From: Lasiosphaeria ovina
Taxonomy: Eukaryota > Ascomycota > Sordariomycetes > Sordariales > Lasiosphaeriaceae
Length of the DNA: 64,000 nt
Direction: 5' to 3'
Assembly: GCA_033439765.1 (NCBI GenBank)
Contig: JAULSN010000002.1
Coordinates: 4,898,001 to 4,962,000 of the forward strand
Part shown: one piece after another, positions 1-12,568 of the stretch
Layout of the letters: every line of letters starts with the position of its first letter
Numbering within the stretch: position 1 is the stretch's first letter
Notes under the pieces: generated by a model
What the model was told of the DNA's origin: nothing
What the model saw: only the letters and a program-made list of their open reading frames with translations
Database searches by the model: none
Translations under genes and position numbers: made by a program

Positions 1-1414
1 TGGCTGACGATGATGATGATGTTTCAGGCGTCGCCAGCACTTGCTGCACCTTCTTCATGCCGGCCAGCTGCGTCAGCACCGACGGGCAGGCGATGGCGGC
101 GGACCGCTCGATCTGGAACCGCGCCTCCCACGCCGCCGCGTCCGGGTAGTCGCTCGGCCCGTAGCCGGCGCGGAGGTAGACGACGGCGGCCTCGAAGACG
201 AGCCCCTCCCCGTCGCCGTCGCCATCGCCATCGCCGCCGCTCGGCAAGTGGTACAGGAGCTGGCGCTTGGCGGACCCCGCGGCGATGCTGGTGCGGGCGA
301 GGATCTCGGCAAAGGGCACGCGGAATACAGGCACGGCCCCCGCCGTCTGCCGCACCAGCTCGTACTCGAGGTGCCGCTGGTCGAACACGTTGCGCTCGCC
401 GCCCTGCACTAAAAACACCACGCACGTCCGGTGGCCGAGCTCCGACGGCCCGTACGCGTCGGCTGCTGCCTTTAGCCCCGCCGCGAGGCCCCTGGTGCTC
501 TCGTTGGGCGGCAGGTCGAGGGCGGCGCGTGCGCCGGCGTCCCTGAGCAGCGGGTAGGACGTCTGTGAGAGGTGTCTGTTGCAGAATATTTAGCAAAAAA
601 AACAACAAAGCCATGGAGCGAGCGCAAGAGGAGGTCCGGCGGGCGCCGTACTTGTGGAGCAGAGAGGTCTGGGCCGAGAGCCCGCCGAAGGAGGATGCAA
701 TCGTGTTGAACTCGACCTGTTTGATCTGCAGGTCGTCGCCGTCCTGGTGGACCATGTAGTCGGATCGAAATAACCCAAGGGCGAGATTCTGTACAGGCCG
801 TGGGGGTCAAGGTAAAAGAAGTAGAGAGTGGTTAGTCTTTCTCCTTCTTCTTCTTCTTTCTCCTGTTCTTATTCTTTTGGGCCTTTTGGGTAAGGGGGAT
901 GGATGGGTGTCTTTGATAATGACGCAGCCCCTGAGAAAGCGAAAAAGGGGGTCCCGGCTAACCTGAACATAGCCCTCCTGCTTCACCCGCAGATGGACGT
1001 CCCAGAGCTGGGCGATGAACTCGTCGCCGCCGGCAACCCTAGGATCCGGCGACGAGGCGCGCATGTTAGAATGCTGACAGACAGAGACGGAGGAGGACAG
1101 ATGAAAGGTACTTGCTCTTGCACAATCTTGCCGAGGAAGCCGTCGTCCTGGCTGATGCGCGCGTACAGCTCGTTGTACGTCGTCTGCACGGCCTTGGCCT
1201 CTTCAAAGCAGCGCCGGGGGAACGGGCTGGGAAAGAGAGTGACAGGCGCGTTCATGGACAGGATCTCATCCAAGTCGTCGGGCGCCACTGTCGCCGGCGG
1301 CCGCACCACGAGCCCATGCGCCAGCGACCAGTCCTTGACAGCCTGCACAAGCCTTTGCCGCTCTAGCTCGGCTTTGACGGCCGGGGGGTACGAGCCCTCA
1401 GTGAAGGACGTCAT
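1..1414 (-). CDS. GSH2: glutathione synthetase (5' part of gene, cut at window edge)
   Basis: ATP-dependent ligase that joins gamma-glutamylcysteine and glycine, the last step of glutathione synthesis in the cytosol. Exons on the minus strand are 1414-1112, 1073-963, 788-652 and 575 to the window edge; the C-terminal part lies outside. Introns follow GT-AG, and joining them keeps one frame. Diagnostic eukaryotic GSH synthetase blocks are visible: a LFRSDYM segment, then IKQVEFNTIASSFGG (substrate/ATP-binding core) at about residues 150-180, and ERNVFDQRHLEYEL further on. A low-complexity SGDGDGDGDGEG insertion sits at 190-240, encoded by a GCCATC-type repeat, in a loop where the family usually varies. 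The start at 1414 is the first ATG of a good N-terminus (MTSFTEGSYPP). It is divergent from the SNF2 gene. Family assignment is firm; the exact intron edges are inferred. Confidence 0.93.
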
Positions 1415-3123
1415 TATGTGAAGCCTTTTTTTTCTTCTTCTTTTTTTGCCCTTTATATGTTGATGGGTTTCCCCCTTTGTGCTTGTTGCTGGTCAGCCAA
1501 ATGCGCAAAGTCTACCGATCGCCATCCGTTGTTGTCCCGCCGCTTTGGCATGGCACATACACAGTATTATTTAGGGCAGCGCTGACAGCACAACTTACGT
1601 AGAATTAGACGATTAAAGGCGGACGGGATTAGAAAACGCACATCTAAGGCATTTATGCTTCTCCCTCGAGATTCTACTTTCAACAACCGGCGGGAACGGC
1701 CCAAAGAGGCGAGCAGAAGTTTCGAGGGGAACGGCAACTGCAAAGCGGGTCCTTGCAAGCACGTCTTGCCTCTGCCGCCCAATAGGGTGTTGTTGTTCCC
1801 TGGCCCGAACAATTGGTCCTGCCTATTCGGCACAAAGCCCATGAACGAATATATCTCCAGCTCCCGTCCTACCCATGACCGTGGATTGTTGATTTTCATG
1901 AAATCTGTAACTAATAGAAAATGTCCGTTTCCCATGTTCGATTCCGATCTTGACTTTGAAGAAAGCATCTGGCAGACTAGTTAATAATATTCTAGGCCTG
2001 CTGAATTACCCCTCCACAGATACCGGACGGGGATGGATCCCTCTTACCAGAGACCGCGGGGTAACGCTAGTACAATTGGGCAGTAAAACTCGTACTGTGC
2101 CCCAAGCAAGCGCGAGAACAGGAGTTCCCGAGCGCACTACCTGATCAGACCTTACGGACGAAACAAGATACAGGCCTGAAGAAACTGGCTTAAGTGTTTG
2201 ACGACTTACGTCTTGCATAACTCGTTGGGACTCAAGCCTCGAGAATCGGATTCGTCATTCGTGCCACGAACCAGCAGTTCCACCGTGCGGAAGAAATATT
2301 CGCACTAGCTGCCCGGCCCGGGTGGACACCCGTTAGGCCTGCGCGTCGAGTGAACCCTCAACTTCCTCACACGCGACAACCTCGTTTCTGATCCTCGGCC
2401 TAACGGCGAGGGTGTGCCTCAGAGTCTCTATTTCTCCTTCTCACCGCATCTGATATACATCACGCCCTAGTACCGGAATTCTTCTCCTCGTACACCTCTT
2501 CGACGTCTCCCTCCCTCCCTCGAACTCGTTTGCGACAGCTCCCCTAAGGCCCAAGCAGGAAGGGACCCGCACAACCACCCAAACTCATTGGCGCCTTGCC
2601 TATCTCAGTCACAGACTTATTGTCCGTAATCTGAATCTGAGTTGAGGTGTCTTGTTGCTCCCCGATCTTCCCTTTTCTCAATTTTATGAATCTGGAAAAG
2701 ACTGGCCTCGCTTGCCTTTTGTAGAGGGCGCAGCTCCTGCCACAACTGGTACCTATTTTTTCTCTCCTTCATGGGCGGGGATCAGCAGCCGCATCGGTAA
2801 GTTCACAACCCGCCCCACTTCTTTTCTTAAGCAAAGATGTCGCTCTCTTCATTTCGAGTCTTTTCAAACATTTCGTCATCTGCTTTTTTCGATACCTCTC
2901 GATCCGGATAGTCCAGCCAAGATTTCACCGTCCCCCAAGTCCTTTCCCGCGCGAAACTGGACGGGGCAGAGGTTAATCACCAGCAACACAACCTCACCCC
3001 CACCCCCTCTCGCCTGTACAACTCCCATTAGATCACCCGTGGAAATCGCCGAATGGATTTCTCGTAGCCGCCAACGAGGCTATGCTGACACATCTGGCGT
3101 TCTAGAAAATCTTGTCCTGAAGC
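1415..3123. other. divergent intergenic region between GSH2 and the SNF2 gene
   Basis: No supported gene. It should hold both promoters. On the plus strand a strong donor GGTAAGT begins at 2797, and a CTGACAC branch-like site is followed by TTCTAG ending at 3105. A 309-nt intron in the 5' leader of the SNF2 gene is therefore possible; this is inference only. Short ORFs here overlap on both strands and show no family features. Confidence 0.5.
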
Positions 3124-6100
3124 ATGGAGGAGGCTGATCAGGCCGATCCCTTCCTTTGGGGTGTCGGTCGAGTGGTGCAAGAATTATGCACCTCAAATCG
3201 GTCTTGGGAAGTGCCGCTAGCCAAGAAGCTACCAGATCCCGCCAAACTCGAGCGCAAGCTTCGGGAACATGAAGTGGATGGCGAGTCGCTGTTGACTTAT
3301 GAGGACGAATTCGGCGCCACTATGCTGTGGGATCTCTTGGACGTCAAGATTGCTCCACAGAGAATCTCGCTTTCCCGCATCACCAAACAGTTCAAGAGGC
3401 ACAGCCGTGGCTACCAAAACTGGAAACGGACTCAGCTTGCAGAGAGCCAGGGTGACGGTGGCGCAGATGATGGCCCGTCTATCTTGCCAGAGTCACGCAA
3501 CGGAGCTGAACTCTTAGATAATGAACCCGAAATTCTTCAGCCGTCTCCAGGGGAGGAACCCATCTCGGTGGTTCCTGCGTCCACTGTCCAAAGCACGCCC
3601 CCACCAGAAACAACGCAGTCTGGCGAGTCGAACGAGCCACCTCCCAAAAAGAGGAGGTTTGCTCCAACAAATATACCCGCCGTCCCCGTTCATATCAACA
3701 GCTTGATAGCACCCACCGAAGCCGACGCCATAACCTACACCGTTGCTACTGTAGAGGAGCTACTCCAGACTACAGATTCGGCCCCTGCCTATCTAGGCCA
3801 TTTCGTACTGAACCCCGCAGAAATTACCATGCCACCAATACCCGACGGTACTGAGCCAGAAGCGATAGAATGGCTGGAACCGTACCCGCCCGGACGGCCA
3901 CTGGTTGGCTGGGCAGGGTCTAGCGGGATCCCGCCTGGACGTCGTCTTCAAGTGGCACGGGCGATGAAGCGTTTTCTCCTTTCTGGCTTGGTCGTGAGTC
4001 AGAAGAGTGACTCTGAGGTAGGCGAAGATGCCGAATCGCTGCTGCCGCTGCTCGGGGAGTCTGGCGACGAGGACTGTTATGACTCGGACACGTGGCGTGA
4101 AATGGAGGAGGAGGAAGAGCTTGAGAACCCCGAGGCTCGCATGCTAACTTCTAAGAACCTCGCCCTAAGCAGTGTCGAGGTCGAGGTAGTGATCCGGACG
4201 GTCATCCTCAATCTCGAGGCTGATTGGGTAGAGACAAAGAAGCCAAAAAAAGACCGCAAAGCCTGGAAACTGTGGCGAGATGCCAACCCCCACTCGGCTC
4301 GTCTATTTATAATCGACAGAGCCAAGGAAAAGCTTGAACGCCTTCGCCTTCGGATAGACAACATGGTGCAGGGATACCTCAGAGACACGTGGGATGATAA
4401 GCGAGCTCTCGAGCAGCAGGCGGCCGGTCAGCTGGAATTAAGCGTCTTTGACAGGAAGTACGAGGAATGGCTCATCAACATGCTACAGAACCCTCAGCCG
4501 CCCCCAAAACCCTCGATGCTGCCTAGGCTAAAGCCCCTGCCTAAGAAGAAGCGGGTTTCGTATGACGATGGCGTGGAGGGTGAAGACATCCCAACGAGCG
4601 AGTCCGACAGCCTTGATGAGTTCGTCGATGAAGACGTTCCTCTTGACACTGGGCTTTTTACCGGCGATGAGATGGATCTGGACTCGAACTACGAACCTGA
4701 TATCAACATAAATCATGGGCCTATTGTTGATCCAATCCGCGGATCTTCCTATAGTCCTCCACCACCTGGAGACTATCCCATAGCGTCATCCCCTCCGAGT
4801 CTGGGTAACACTGCACTTCACCAGACACCGATTGCAAAATCCGAGCACCCGCCGGGGCCAGTTAGCCCACTCCGTACCGCATCTGAGGTTATCGAGATTT
4901 TCTCCTCCCCTGTGGGCCCGACGAAGCTGGATAAGGTCCCTAATTTGGAAGATCCAGCCAGCATCGGAAAAGTCGGCCTCGAATACTGGGTAAAAACTCA
5001 GGATCGCAACCGACTTGTCATTGCTGTACTGTATACCTGGTCTTCCAGTCGCCGAAGGGGTGTCTTCAATGCCGTCAAAGACAGCGATTTCCGCGACGTC
5101 TGGAACGATTACGTGGAAGAAGTTGTGGCCGACGGCGTTAAGGCCCATAGCGCTAAAGCCCAGCCTGCTACCGTTCCGTTCAACATAGTCCAGCTTTTTG
5201 ACTGTTTCATAAGCTGTACGACGGCACGATTGGGCTCTAAGACTATTCGGCCCATCACTCTACGTCGGATCAAACGAGAAGACAAATCGTTCGAGCCATT
5301 CTGCGATCTTCTCAAGCGAGTCATCCCGCACTTCTCTCCCCCACCGCCTCAGACCCCAACTCGGATAAAGCTGAAGGTAGGCTCAGTTGCCGAAAAGGTT
5401 TCGAGTCAGACGGCCGAGGCTGCGGCTGAAGACTCTCCGGACGACTCAACCCATGCCTTGGATAGTTCCTCGTCGGAGGACATGCCTATATCATCGGCTA
5501 AGAGACGGCGAAGGCAGCATCGACCACGGGACCAGAACGCCGAAAACCTCCGTCAAACAAATTTGAGCCAGAACAAAGAGTTTGAAAAGCGTCGTGAGCT
5601 GCTGAGGCAGAAGCTGGCTATTCAAGGAACGGTTACTGGCGACAAGTCCCGGCTGATTGTCAACGAAACGAAGGAGTCAGATGATCAGGCATTGATATAC
5701 ATCAACGATACCATCGGTAGCAAGATAAAAGACCACCAGATTGAAGGCGTCCGATTCATGTGGAACCAAATCGTCGTCGATTCGAAAGTCCGCCAAGGGT
5801 GCCTTCTTGCCCACACAATGGGCCTTGGCAAGACCATGCAAGTCATCACGTTGCTGGTGGTCATTGCCGAGGCATCTTGTTCGCAAGATCCGTCGGTTCA
5901 CACGCAAATCCCCGAGAGTCTGCGGCGGTCCCAGACGCTGATCCTCTGCCCTGCAGGCTTGGTCGACAACTGGATCGACGAAATTCTTTTCTGGACTCCA
6001 GACGACAAGTTTCTCGGCACCTTTTTCAGGATAGATTCCTCGGTGAAGCTGGAAAATCGCAAAAATATAGTGAGGGACTGGAAGGCGGAAGGCGGAGTCC

Positions 6101-8830
6101 TCATCACTGGCTATCCTTTATTCACGGACCTCGTCAAAGACCCGGAAATTGCCGCGATTCTCTACGACTTCCCCAACATTGTCATCTGCGATGAGGCCCA
6201 CCTCTTGAAAAACCCCGAAGCAAATCGGACACAGGCAACGGCCAAGTTCAAAACCATGAGCCGCATAGCTATGACAGGGTCTCCGCTCACCAACAATGTT
6301 ATGGACTACTACTCAATGATCAATTGGGTGGCACCGAACTATCTGGCAGACATTGCGGAGTTCAGAGATAGGTTCGGAAACCCGATCAAGGAGGGACTGT
6401 ATGCCGATAGCGAACCGTTTAAAAAGAGGAAGGCGCGGAAGATGCTACATGTGCTAAAGGCTACCGTGGAGCCGAAAGTCCACAGAAAGGACATGCAGTT
6501 TCTCGTCAAAGAGCTGCCAACCAAAAAGGAGTTCATTCTAACGTTGCCTTTGACTGAGGTCCAAAAGAAAACTTACGAAGCCTACCTTGAAGTTGCCCTT
6601 GAAAACCCAAGGGTCGCTGAGACAATCAAGTCACAGGCAGGAGTCTGGAGTCTCGTTACAACGCTTTCACCGCTTCTCGCCCATCCTTGGATTTTCCGGA
6701 CTTATCTCAACACTCGCAAGTCAAAACAGCCGCGAGAGAACGACGACGGTCTCGTCTTACCGCAGGACCTCCTCGGCCAGGTATTATCTACGCTCCCTTC
6801 TAGGACCCTCGAGAATATCGAAAATTCCAACAAGATTTTCGTCCTCGTGAAAATCTTGGACGAATGCAAAAAGATCGGTGACAAGGTTTTGCTGTTCTCG
6901 CAGAGCATCCCTACGCTGGACTATCTTGAGATTCTGTTCAAGAGGCAGAAGCGGAGGATCCAGCGGCTCGATGGGTCTACCCCAATCGCAGAACGCCAGG
7001 CCGCAATCAAGAAGTTCAACACGGACTCGACCGAAATCTACCTCATATCTACGAGAGCGGGTGGAGTTGGACTCAATATATACGGGGCCAACCGGGTTGT
7101 CATTTTTGACTTTCGATATACGCCGGCAGAGGAGCAGCAAGCCATTGGCAGGGCATATCGGATAGGTCAGACCAAGCCTGTCTATGTCTACTGGCTCCAG
7201 ATGGGTGGGACTTTTGAGAACACGATCCAAAACAACGCTGTCTTCAAGACACAATTGGCATCGCGAGTCGTGGACAAGAAGAACCCCGACCCGTGGTCAA
7301 CGCAGATCCGCGAATACTTCGTCAAGCCCACAATTCCCGAGCAGAAGGATTTGTCAAACGCCATGGGGCAGGACACGGTCTTGGACGCGCTGCTAAGCGA
7401 CAGCCGGTTTGAGGGCGTCATCCGCCAGATAGACTCGACCGAAACTTTTGAGAAAGAGGAAACGTACGAGCTTACAGCCGAAGAGAAACGAGAGGCGGAG
7501 GAAGACATTGAGCTTCAGCGACTCCGCATCCAAAACCCGGACGAGTTCAAGCGTAGGGAGCAAGAGCGGCTGTGGCGACAGAGAGGAGTGCCATGGATGC
7601 CACCTGAATTGCCAGGGATGGGTCAAGCAAATCCTATCGGCGCTCAGTTCCAACCCAGGGCCACGCCAGCGGAGGCATCGAGCATGCCGATCAAGCTTAT
7701 AGTGCCGACTCACTTGAGAGAGCAGCGCGATCCGGCAGCGGCAGCTCCAGCTTCGAACCGTAATGTCTCTAACTCTGGTGTTTCGGGCGTTATGCCAGCA
7801 GGAAATCACTTCAATGGTGTTCTAACATCTCGCCCAGTTCTCCCTCCCCCCAAAGCACTAACCTCTCAGCCAGTTCCTCCCCCTCGTCCCAGAACACCAC
7901 CCCTTCAGACTCCGGCCATCCCCACGGCCGGTCCTAAAAAGCCAGCGTCAAAAGAAGCATCGGCCGAGCAGTCACCATCAAAGTTTGGGAATTTTTTAAG
8001 ATCTCCAAAAGAGAGAAGATCAAGTGCCGTGCCTGGCCCCGAATCGTTCCTCCCCATCCTCGGTACGGGCACTCGTTTCAAGCAACCTCAAGCCCAGACG
8101 CAGGCCCCGCCGGAGAGTAAGCCTGGGTCTTCATCTCTAGAGTTACTATTTACGAAGCTCCTAACGGTAGTTGCTAAGCGCATCTCAGCCCAAAGACGGC
8201 ACACGCCATTAACCCCGAGCAACATGGTGTCGGAAATCGTCAATGCACTAGATCAGAACCATATCCAAGGACTGCCGCGGCTTGACAAACTGCAGCACCT
8301 GACAAAGGCGGCCCAGAACGAACGTATCGCAGAGGCGCTGCTTGCGAAACACCTCGAGCCCGACGCATTCGTCAAAATGGGAATTCCGGAGATGGACTCA
8401 ACGGCGGCGCTCTACGATGGGATGCAAGAGGACGACTTTGAGCGTACGGTGTGGAACTCTCAGGCCGCTGATCCACAAGTAGGCAACAAGTTTTACGAGA
8501 GCGCACAGCCTCTTGCGAGGAACTGACATTTCGACCTGGCAGCAACCACGACCTCAACCTCGACACCAACCCCAGCCCAAACCCTCAAACGCTAGAGCTA
8601 TGGGTCACTCACCAAACCTTGATACTAAGACGAAGAAGACTCAGCCCGGGCCAGCGTCGGGATGGGTCGACACAACGGCAGTACGGCAACAGATGATGGC
8701 TCGACGGACTTCGAAGAAGGACGGAAAACTGAAAAGACGGGACGGTCGGGGACCTACCACGCCTAATAAAGCACGGAGACGAACGAGCGATTTGGGAACC
8801 CAAGAGTCGCCGGTCGTCATTGACGACTGA
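3124..8830 (+). CDS. SNF2-family chromatin-remodelling ATPase, ATRX/Rad54-like
   Basis: A nuclear DNA-dependent ATPase expected to translocate on DNA and remodel chromatin. Two exons, 3124-8478 and 8543-8830, give 1880 aa. Seen: an acidic, low-complexity N-terminal half; motif I AHTMGLGKT at about residues 896-904; DEAH box at 1023-1026; motif III MTGSP at about 1053; helicase C domain at about 1236-1355 with STRAGGVGLN and the arginine-finger motif QAIGRAYRIGQ. The 'LAHTMGLGKT' form, rather than 'LADEMGLGKT', is typical of the ATRX/ARIP4 branch. The first exon reads to a stop at 8526. However, a 64-nt intron (donor GTAGGC at 8479, branch CTGAC at 8523, acceptor CAG at 8542) joins it in frame to a basic tail ending ESPVVIDD, a better C-terminus. 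The start is the first ATG of the long frame. It may be the ATRX orthologue; a Rad54-like paralogue is the alternative. Confidence 0.92.
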
Positions 8831-10282
8831 GACTAAGACATCTTTTCACTTTGTCTGGTTTTGCATCTTGCATCATCTTGAAGTCCTTTTTCTTCCTTTT
8901 TCTCCTTTATTTCCATTGGAGATACCCGGAGATTTTGTCAATGAACCATTGCAAGGCGTTATAATTAAAACGGATGATGGCTGGCGGCGGACTGCGAGGA
9001 GGGTCGTGGGACGGGATGGCGGCGTATCGAAGCTGGGGTCGGTGTTACCAAAGGTTGCAACTACAGTGGCTCAAGGAGAGCCAATTGGGAGGTGCAGTGG
9101 CGTGTTTACGTACTTGTAATAAATAAGGTACCCATGGGGGTGCAAGTCAAGTCCGGGGGACGGGCAGAACCGACCTTGTATAGGACGGTTCCTGCTGTCG
9201 ACCCAAGGTAATAATAACGTGGAAGGTGAACTACCTACCATTCCGTGCCTGTCTTGACTGGATGAATAGTAATCTGTCCTCGTGTGATAAGGGCCCTTTC
9301 AAATGCGGTTTTGGTTGTCGAATGACGTCGGTACGTGCTTGGTTGACCCTACGAATATCGACTACGAATACCTTAGTTCCTGATCCATTGAGAAGCGTCC
9401 TTTGTGCCAGCCATCATCAACAATTGGAAGAGCTTGGCCGAGGCTGTGGAATGAAGAGCGTATCCGTACTGCTACCTAGCGTATGCGAGCTAGCATGAGG
9501 GATCGTATTGCTATGTAAGGTACCTCGAGTATTCGGGGTTGGAATACGGAGTACGGAGAAGGTACTGAATACCCAACAAGTTCCGTACGCCGAAGCGGAG
9601 GGGCAGTACCGCGGGACCAACTTAGCCGTGGGGAGGCGAACTGGAGGAAATTGTCTGGTAACCAATGGCGGGGAGGGCATTTGTCCGCGTTCCCCACCCA
9701 CTGTCAAAGAGGAAGATGGCAGCCGTCTGTCTCTGTCCCATTGCAGCCGACGCTGCGCAGTGGCGTGCACAACGCTATGTGTGCTGTGTGTGCCTTACTC
9801 ACAGCGCTGCGCTACGCTGCACAAAGGACGCACGCACCCGACATTCGACCTTACCGAGATTCCGAAGACCAGGCGACAGTGTGTGTGAGAGACGGGACTC
9901 GGGAGAGATGGAGGAGAGATGGATCGATGGAGAGAATGGCCTCGCCTCGCCTCCACCTCGGTGGACCGCTAGAGACGGGCTAGAGGGATGGCCGCCGAGG
10001 CCATTCGACAGTTTGAGGGCTCGAGGGTTCCCCTTTCCCACTCGAGCACGGCTTTTCTCCTCTTTGGACTTTTGGAAGTGACCTGATTGAGGTGTTTTGG
10101 ATCTTTGCTGCTTCGGGTGTGAAAGTCAGGTTTTACTTATCCAACCTAGCAAGCTGTCTCGTGCCGCTCGCCGTTCTCGCCTGTTCTTGCTCCGAATTTT
10201 CTTTCTCGTGCCCCTCCCCCTCTCTGCCTACTAATAGGCCATACAGTCCGTACCTGCCAGGTACATACAGCCACTTAGTCAA

Positions 10283-10305
10283 CCCCCCCCCCCCCCCCCC
10301 CCCCC
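10283..10305 (+). repeat. homopolymer poly-C tract (23 nt)
   Basis: An uninterrupted run of 23 cytosines about 200 nt upstream of the HEM1 start codon, in the presumed promoter or 5' leader. Its length is prone to slippage and to sequencing error. Confidence 0.9.
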
Positions 10306-10466
10306 TCATCCTCCTCTTCCAAGTCGCCGCCAAACGAATTGGAAACCCGCGCCGTTCTCGTCGATCCAGCTGTTCCGTTCCGTTTCGTCTGGCTGCCATT
10401 CCATTGACAGACAGACATCGAAAGCGATCAATCGCAAAAAGCAGCAAAAGACCAGGCCAAGAAGAA

Positions 10467-10502
10467 GAAGATCGAGAAGATCGAGAAGATCGAGAAGATC
10501 AA
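10467..10502 (+). repeat. GAGAAGATC tandem repeat in HEM1 5' leader
   Basis: About four copies of the nine-base unit GAGAAGATC end six bases before the HEM1 ATG at 10509, so the repeat lies in the presumed 5' UTR. Copy number is expected to vary between strains. Confidence 0.85.
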
Positions 10503-10508
10503 GCAAGC

Positions 10509-12568
10509 ATGGATTCGGTACTCCGCCAGTCCAAAGCCATGTGCCCCTTCATGAGAAAGGCCACGGCCGCCGGGCTTCGGGCCATGACGACGGCTGCCAC
10601 CGCCACCGCCACCGCAACCCAGGTCCGGCCCGCCATCGCTCCCTCTCCGTGCGGTGGCGCCATCTCGAAGCTGCAGGTGCTCGCCCGCCGCTGCCCCGTC
10701 ATGGGTAAGGCCATGGCTGTGCAGTCGGCCCGCCTCGGCAGCAACCACCACCAGCACGCCGGCTTCCACGGTGCCGCTACTTCCACCTTTGCCGGCCACC
10801 GCGAGAGGTCGGGCAAGGCCAGGCTGCACACCAGCCGCTCCAAGGACGCCCGCGCCGTCGAGGACGCCTTGTTGGACAAAGGTGCGTTGCCTTGCTGGGT
10901 TCCCACGAGCTCCTGTAGACATGACATGTTCTCGTATGCTGACTGCCAGGACGCCCTCCAGTGCAACTCCCACCCCGCCTGCCCCTAAAGCAGCAGCAAG
11001 CTGCCACTTCCGCTGCCACTGCCACTGCCACCGGCGGCGCCGGTGTGGCTCCCGGTGTGGCTCCCAGCCCCCGACCCTCTACGCGCGGCTCCAAGTTTGA
11101 CTACGAGGGGTTCTACGAGGCCGAGCTAGACAAGAAACACAAGGACAAGTCGTACCGCTACTTCAACAACATCAACCGCCTGGCCCGCGAGTTCCCGCGC
11201 GCGCACATGGCCAACAGGGAGGACCGCGTCGACGTGTGGTGCGCCAATGACTACCTCGGCATGGGCCGCAACCCCCAGGTGCTGCGCGCCATGCACGACA
11301 CCCTCGACGAGTACGGCGCCGGCGCCGGCGGCACCCGCAACATCTCGGGTCACAATCGCCATGCCGTCGAGCTGGAGCACACAATTGCCCGCCTGCACGC
11401 CAAGGAGGCCGGTCTCGTCTTCAGCTCATGCTACGTCGCCAACGACGCCACCCTGGCCACCCTCGGCAGCAAGATGCCCGACTGCGTCATCCTGTCCGAC
11501 AGCCTGAACCACGCCTCCATGATCCAGGGCATCCGCCACTCGGGCGCCCGCAAGATCATCTTCAAGCACAACGATGTGCACGACCTCGAGCAGAAGCTGG
11601 CGTCGCTGCCCCTGCACGCGCCCAAGATTATCGCCTTCGAGTCCGTCTACAGCATGTGCGGCTCCATTGGGCCCATCGCCGAGATCTGCGACTTGGCCGA
11701 AAAGTACGGCGCCCTGACCTTCCTCGACGAGGTGCATGCCGTGGGCATGTACGGCCCGCACGGCGCCGGCGTCGCCGAGCACCTCGACTTTGAGGCCCAC
11801 GTCCGCGGCGCCCCGCACGACACCATCATGGACCGCATCGACATCATCACGGCCACCCTGGGCAAGGCCTACGGGTGCGTGGGTGGCTACATTGCCGGCA
11901 CCGCTAAGCTGATCGACACTGTGCGGTCACTTGCGCCTGGCTTCATCTTCACCACGACGCTGCCGCCCGCCGTCATGGCAGGCGCCCGGACGGCCATTGA
12001 GTATCAGATGGATTACGGCGGCGACCGCCGGCTGCAGCAGCTCCACACGCGAGCCGTCAAAGAGGCGCTCGGCGAGCGCGACATCCCCGTCATCCCGAAC
12101 CCGAGCCACATCATTCCCGTGCTTGTGGGCAACGCCGAGCTGGCCAAGAAGGCGAGCGACAAGCTGCTGAAGGATCACGACATTTACGTGCAGAGCATCA
12201 ACTACCCCACGGTCCCCGTCGGCCAGGAGCGCCTCCGCATCACCCCCACGCCCGGCCATACCAAGCCTTACCGCGACCACCTGGTTGCCGCGATTGAGTC
12301 CATCTGGAAGGAGCTGGGCATCAAGCGCACCAGCGAGTGGGCTGCCGAGGGCGGCTTCATCGGCGTCGGCGAGGCCAATGCCGTGGCCGAGGCTCCGCTG
12401 TGGACCAACGAGCAGCTTGGCGTCGCCGAAGCCACTCGCGCCATCTTGGCTGCCTCTCCCGGTGGCAGCAGCCGCGGGCTGACCGAGAGACTCCTCGAGC
12501 TTGAGCTGGAGGGGTCGAGCGCCAGTGCCCCCGCTGCTGCCGCTGCCGCTGCCGCCGGCGCCGCTTAG
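10509..12568 (+). CDS. HEM1: 5-aminolevulinate synthase, mitochondrial
   Basis: Pyridoxal-phosphate enzyme that condenses glycine and succinyl-CoA to 5-aminolevulinate, the committed step of heme synthesis in the mitochondrial matrix. Exons are 10509-10881 and 10950-12568; the 68-nt intron has donor GTGCGT, branch GCTGAC and acceptor CCAG. The product is 663 aa. The first ~150 residues are a basic, Ala/Thr-rich presequence with two Cys-Pro motifs, MCPFM (C12) and RCPVM (C62), the form of heme regulatory motifs. The catalytic core starts near residue 165 ([11 protein letters not shown]). It has the glycine-rich [12 protein letters not shown] loop and the PLP lysine in ATLGKAYG, K430. The tail is Ala-rich and low in complexity. 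Length is close to other filamentous-fungal ALA synthases. Heme feedback through the CP motifs is inferred from the family. Confidence 0.97.

Larger units (their letters stand above)
8831..10508. other. intergenic region, HEM1 upstream region
   Basis: No convincing gene. It contains a doubled TACGGAG motif at 9545-9558, AT-rich and GGTACC-like patches near 9120 and 9510, a 23-nt homopolymer C run and a GAGAAGATC tandem repeat just before the HEM1 start (see the separate entries). Short ORFs at 9400-10080 overlap in several frames and lack family signatures. Confidence 0.5.

Noticed and set aside
8513..8830. separate 105-aa gene after the SNF2 gene
   Set aside because: Its frame joins the SNF2 exon through a canonical 64-nt intron, so it is better read as the last exon.
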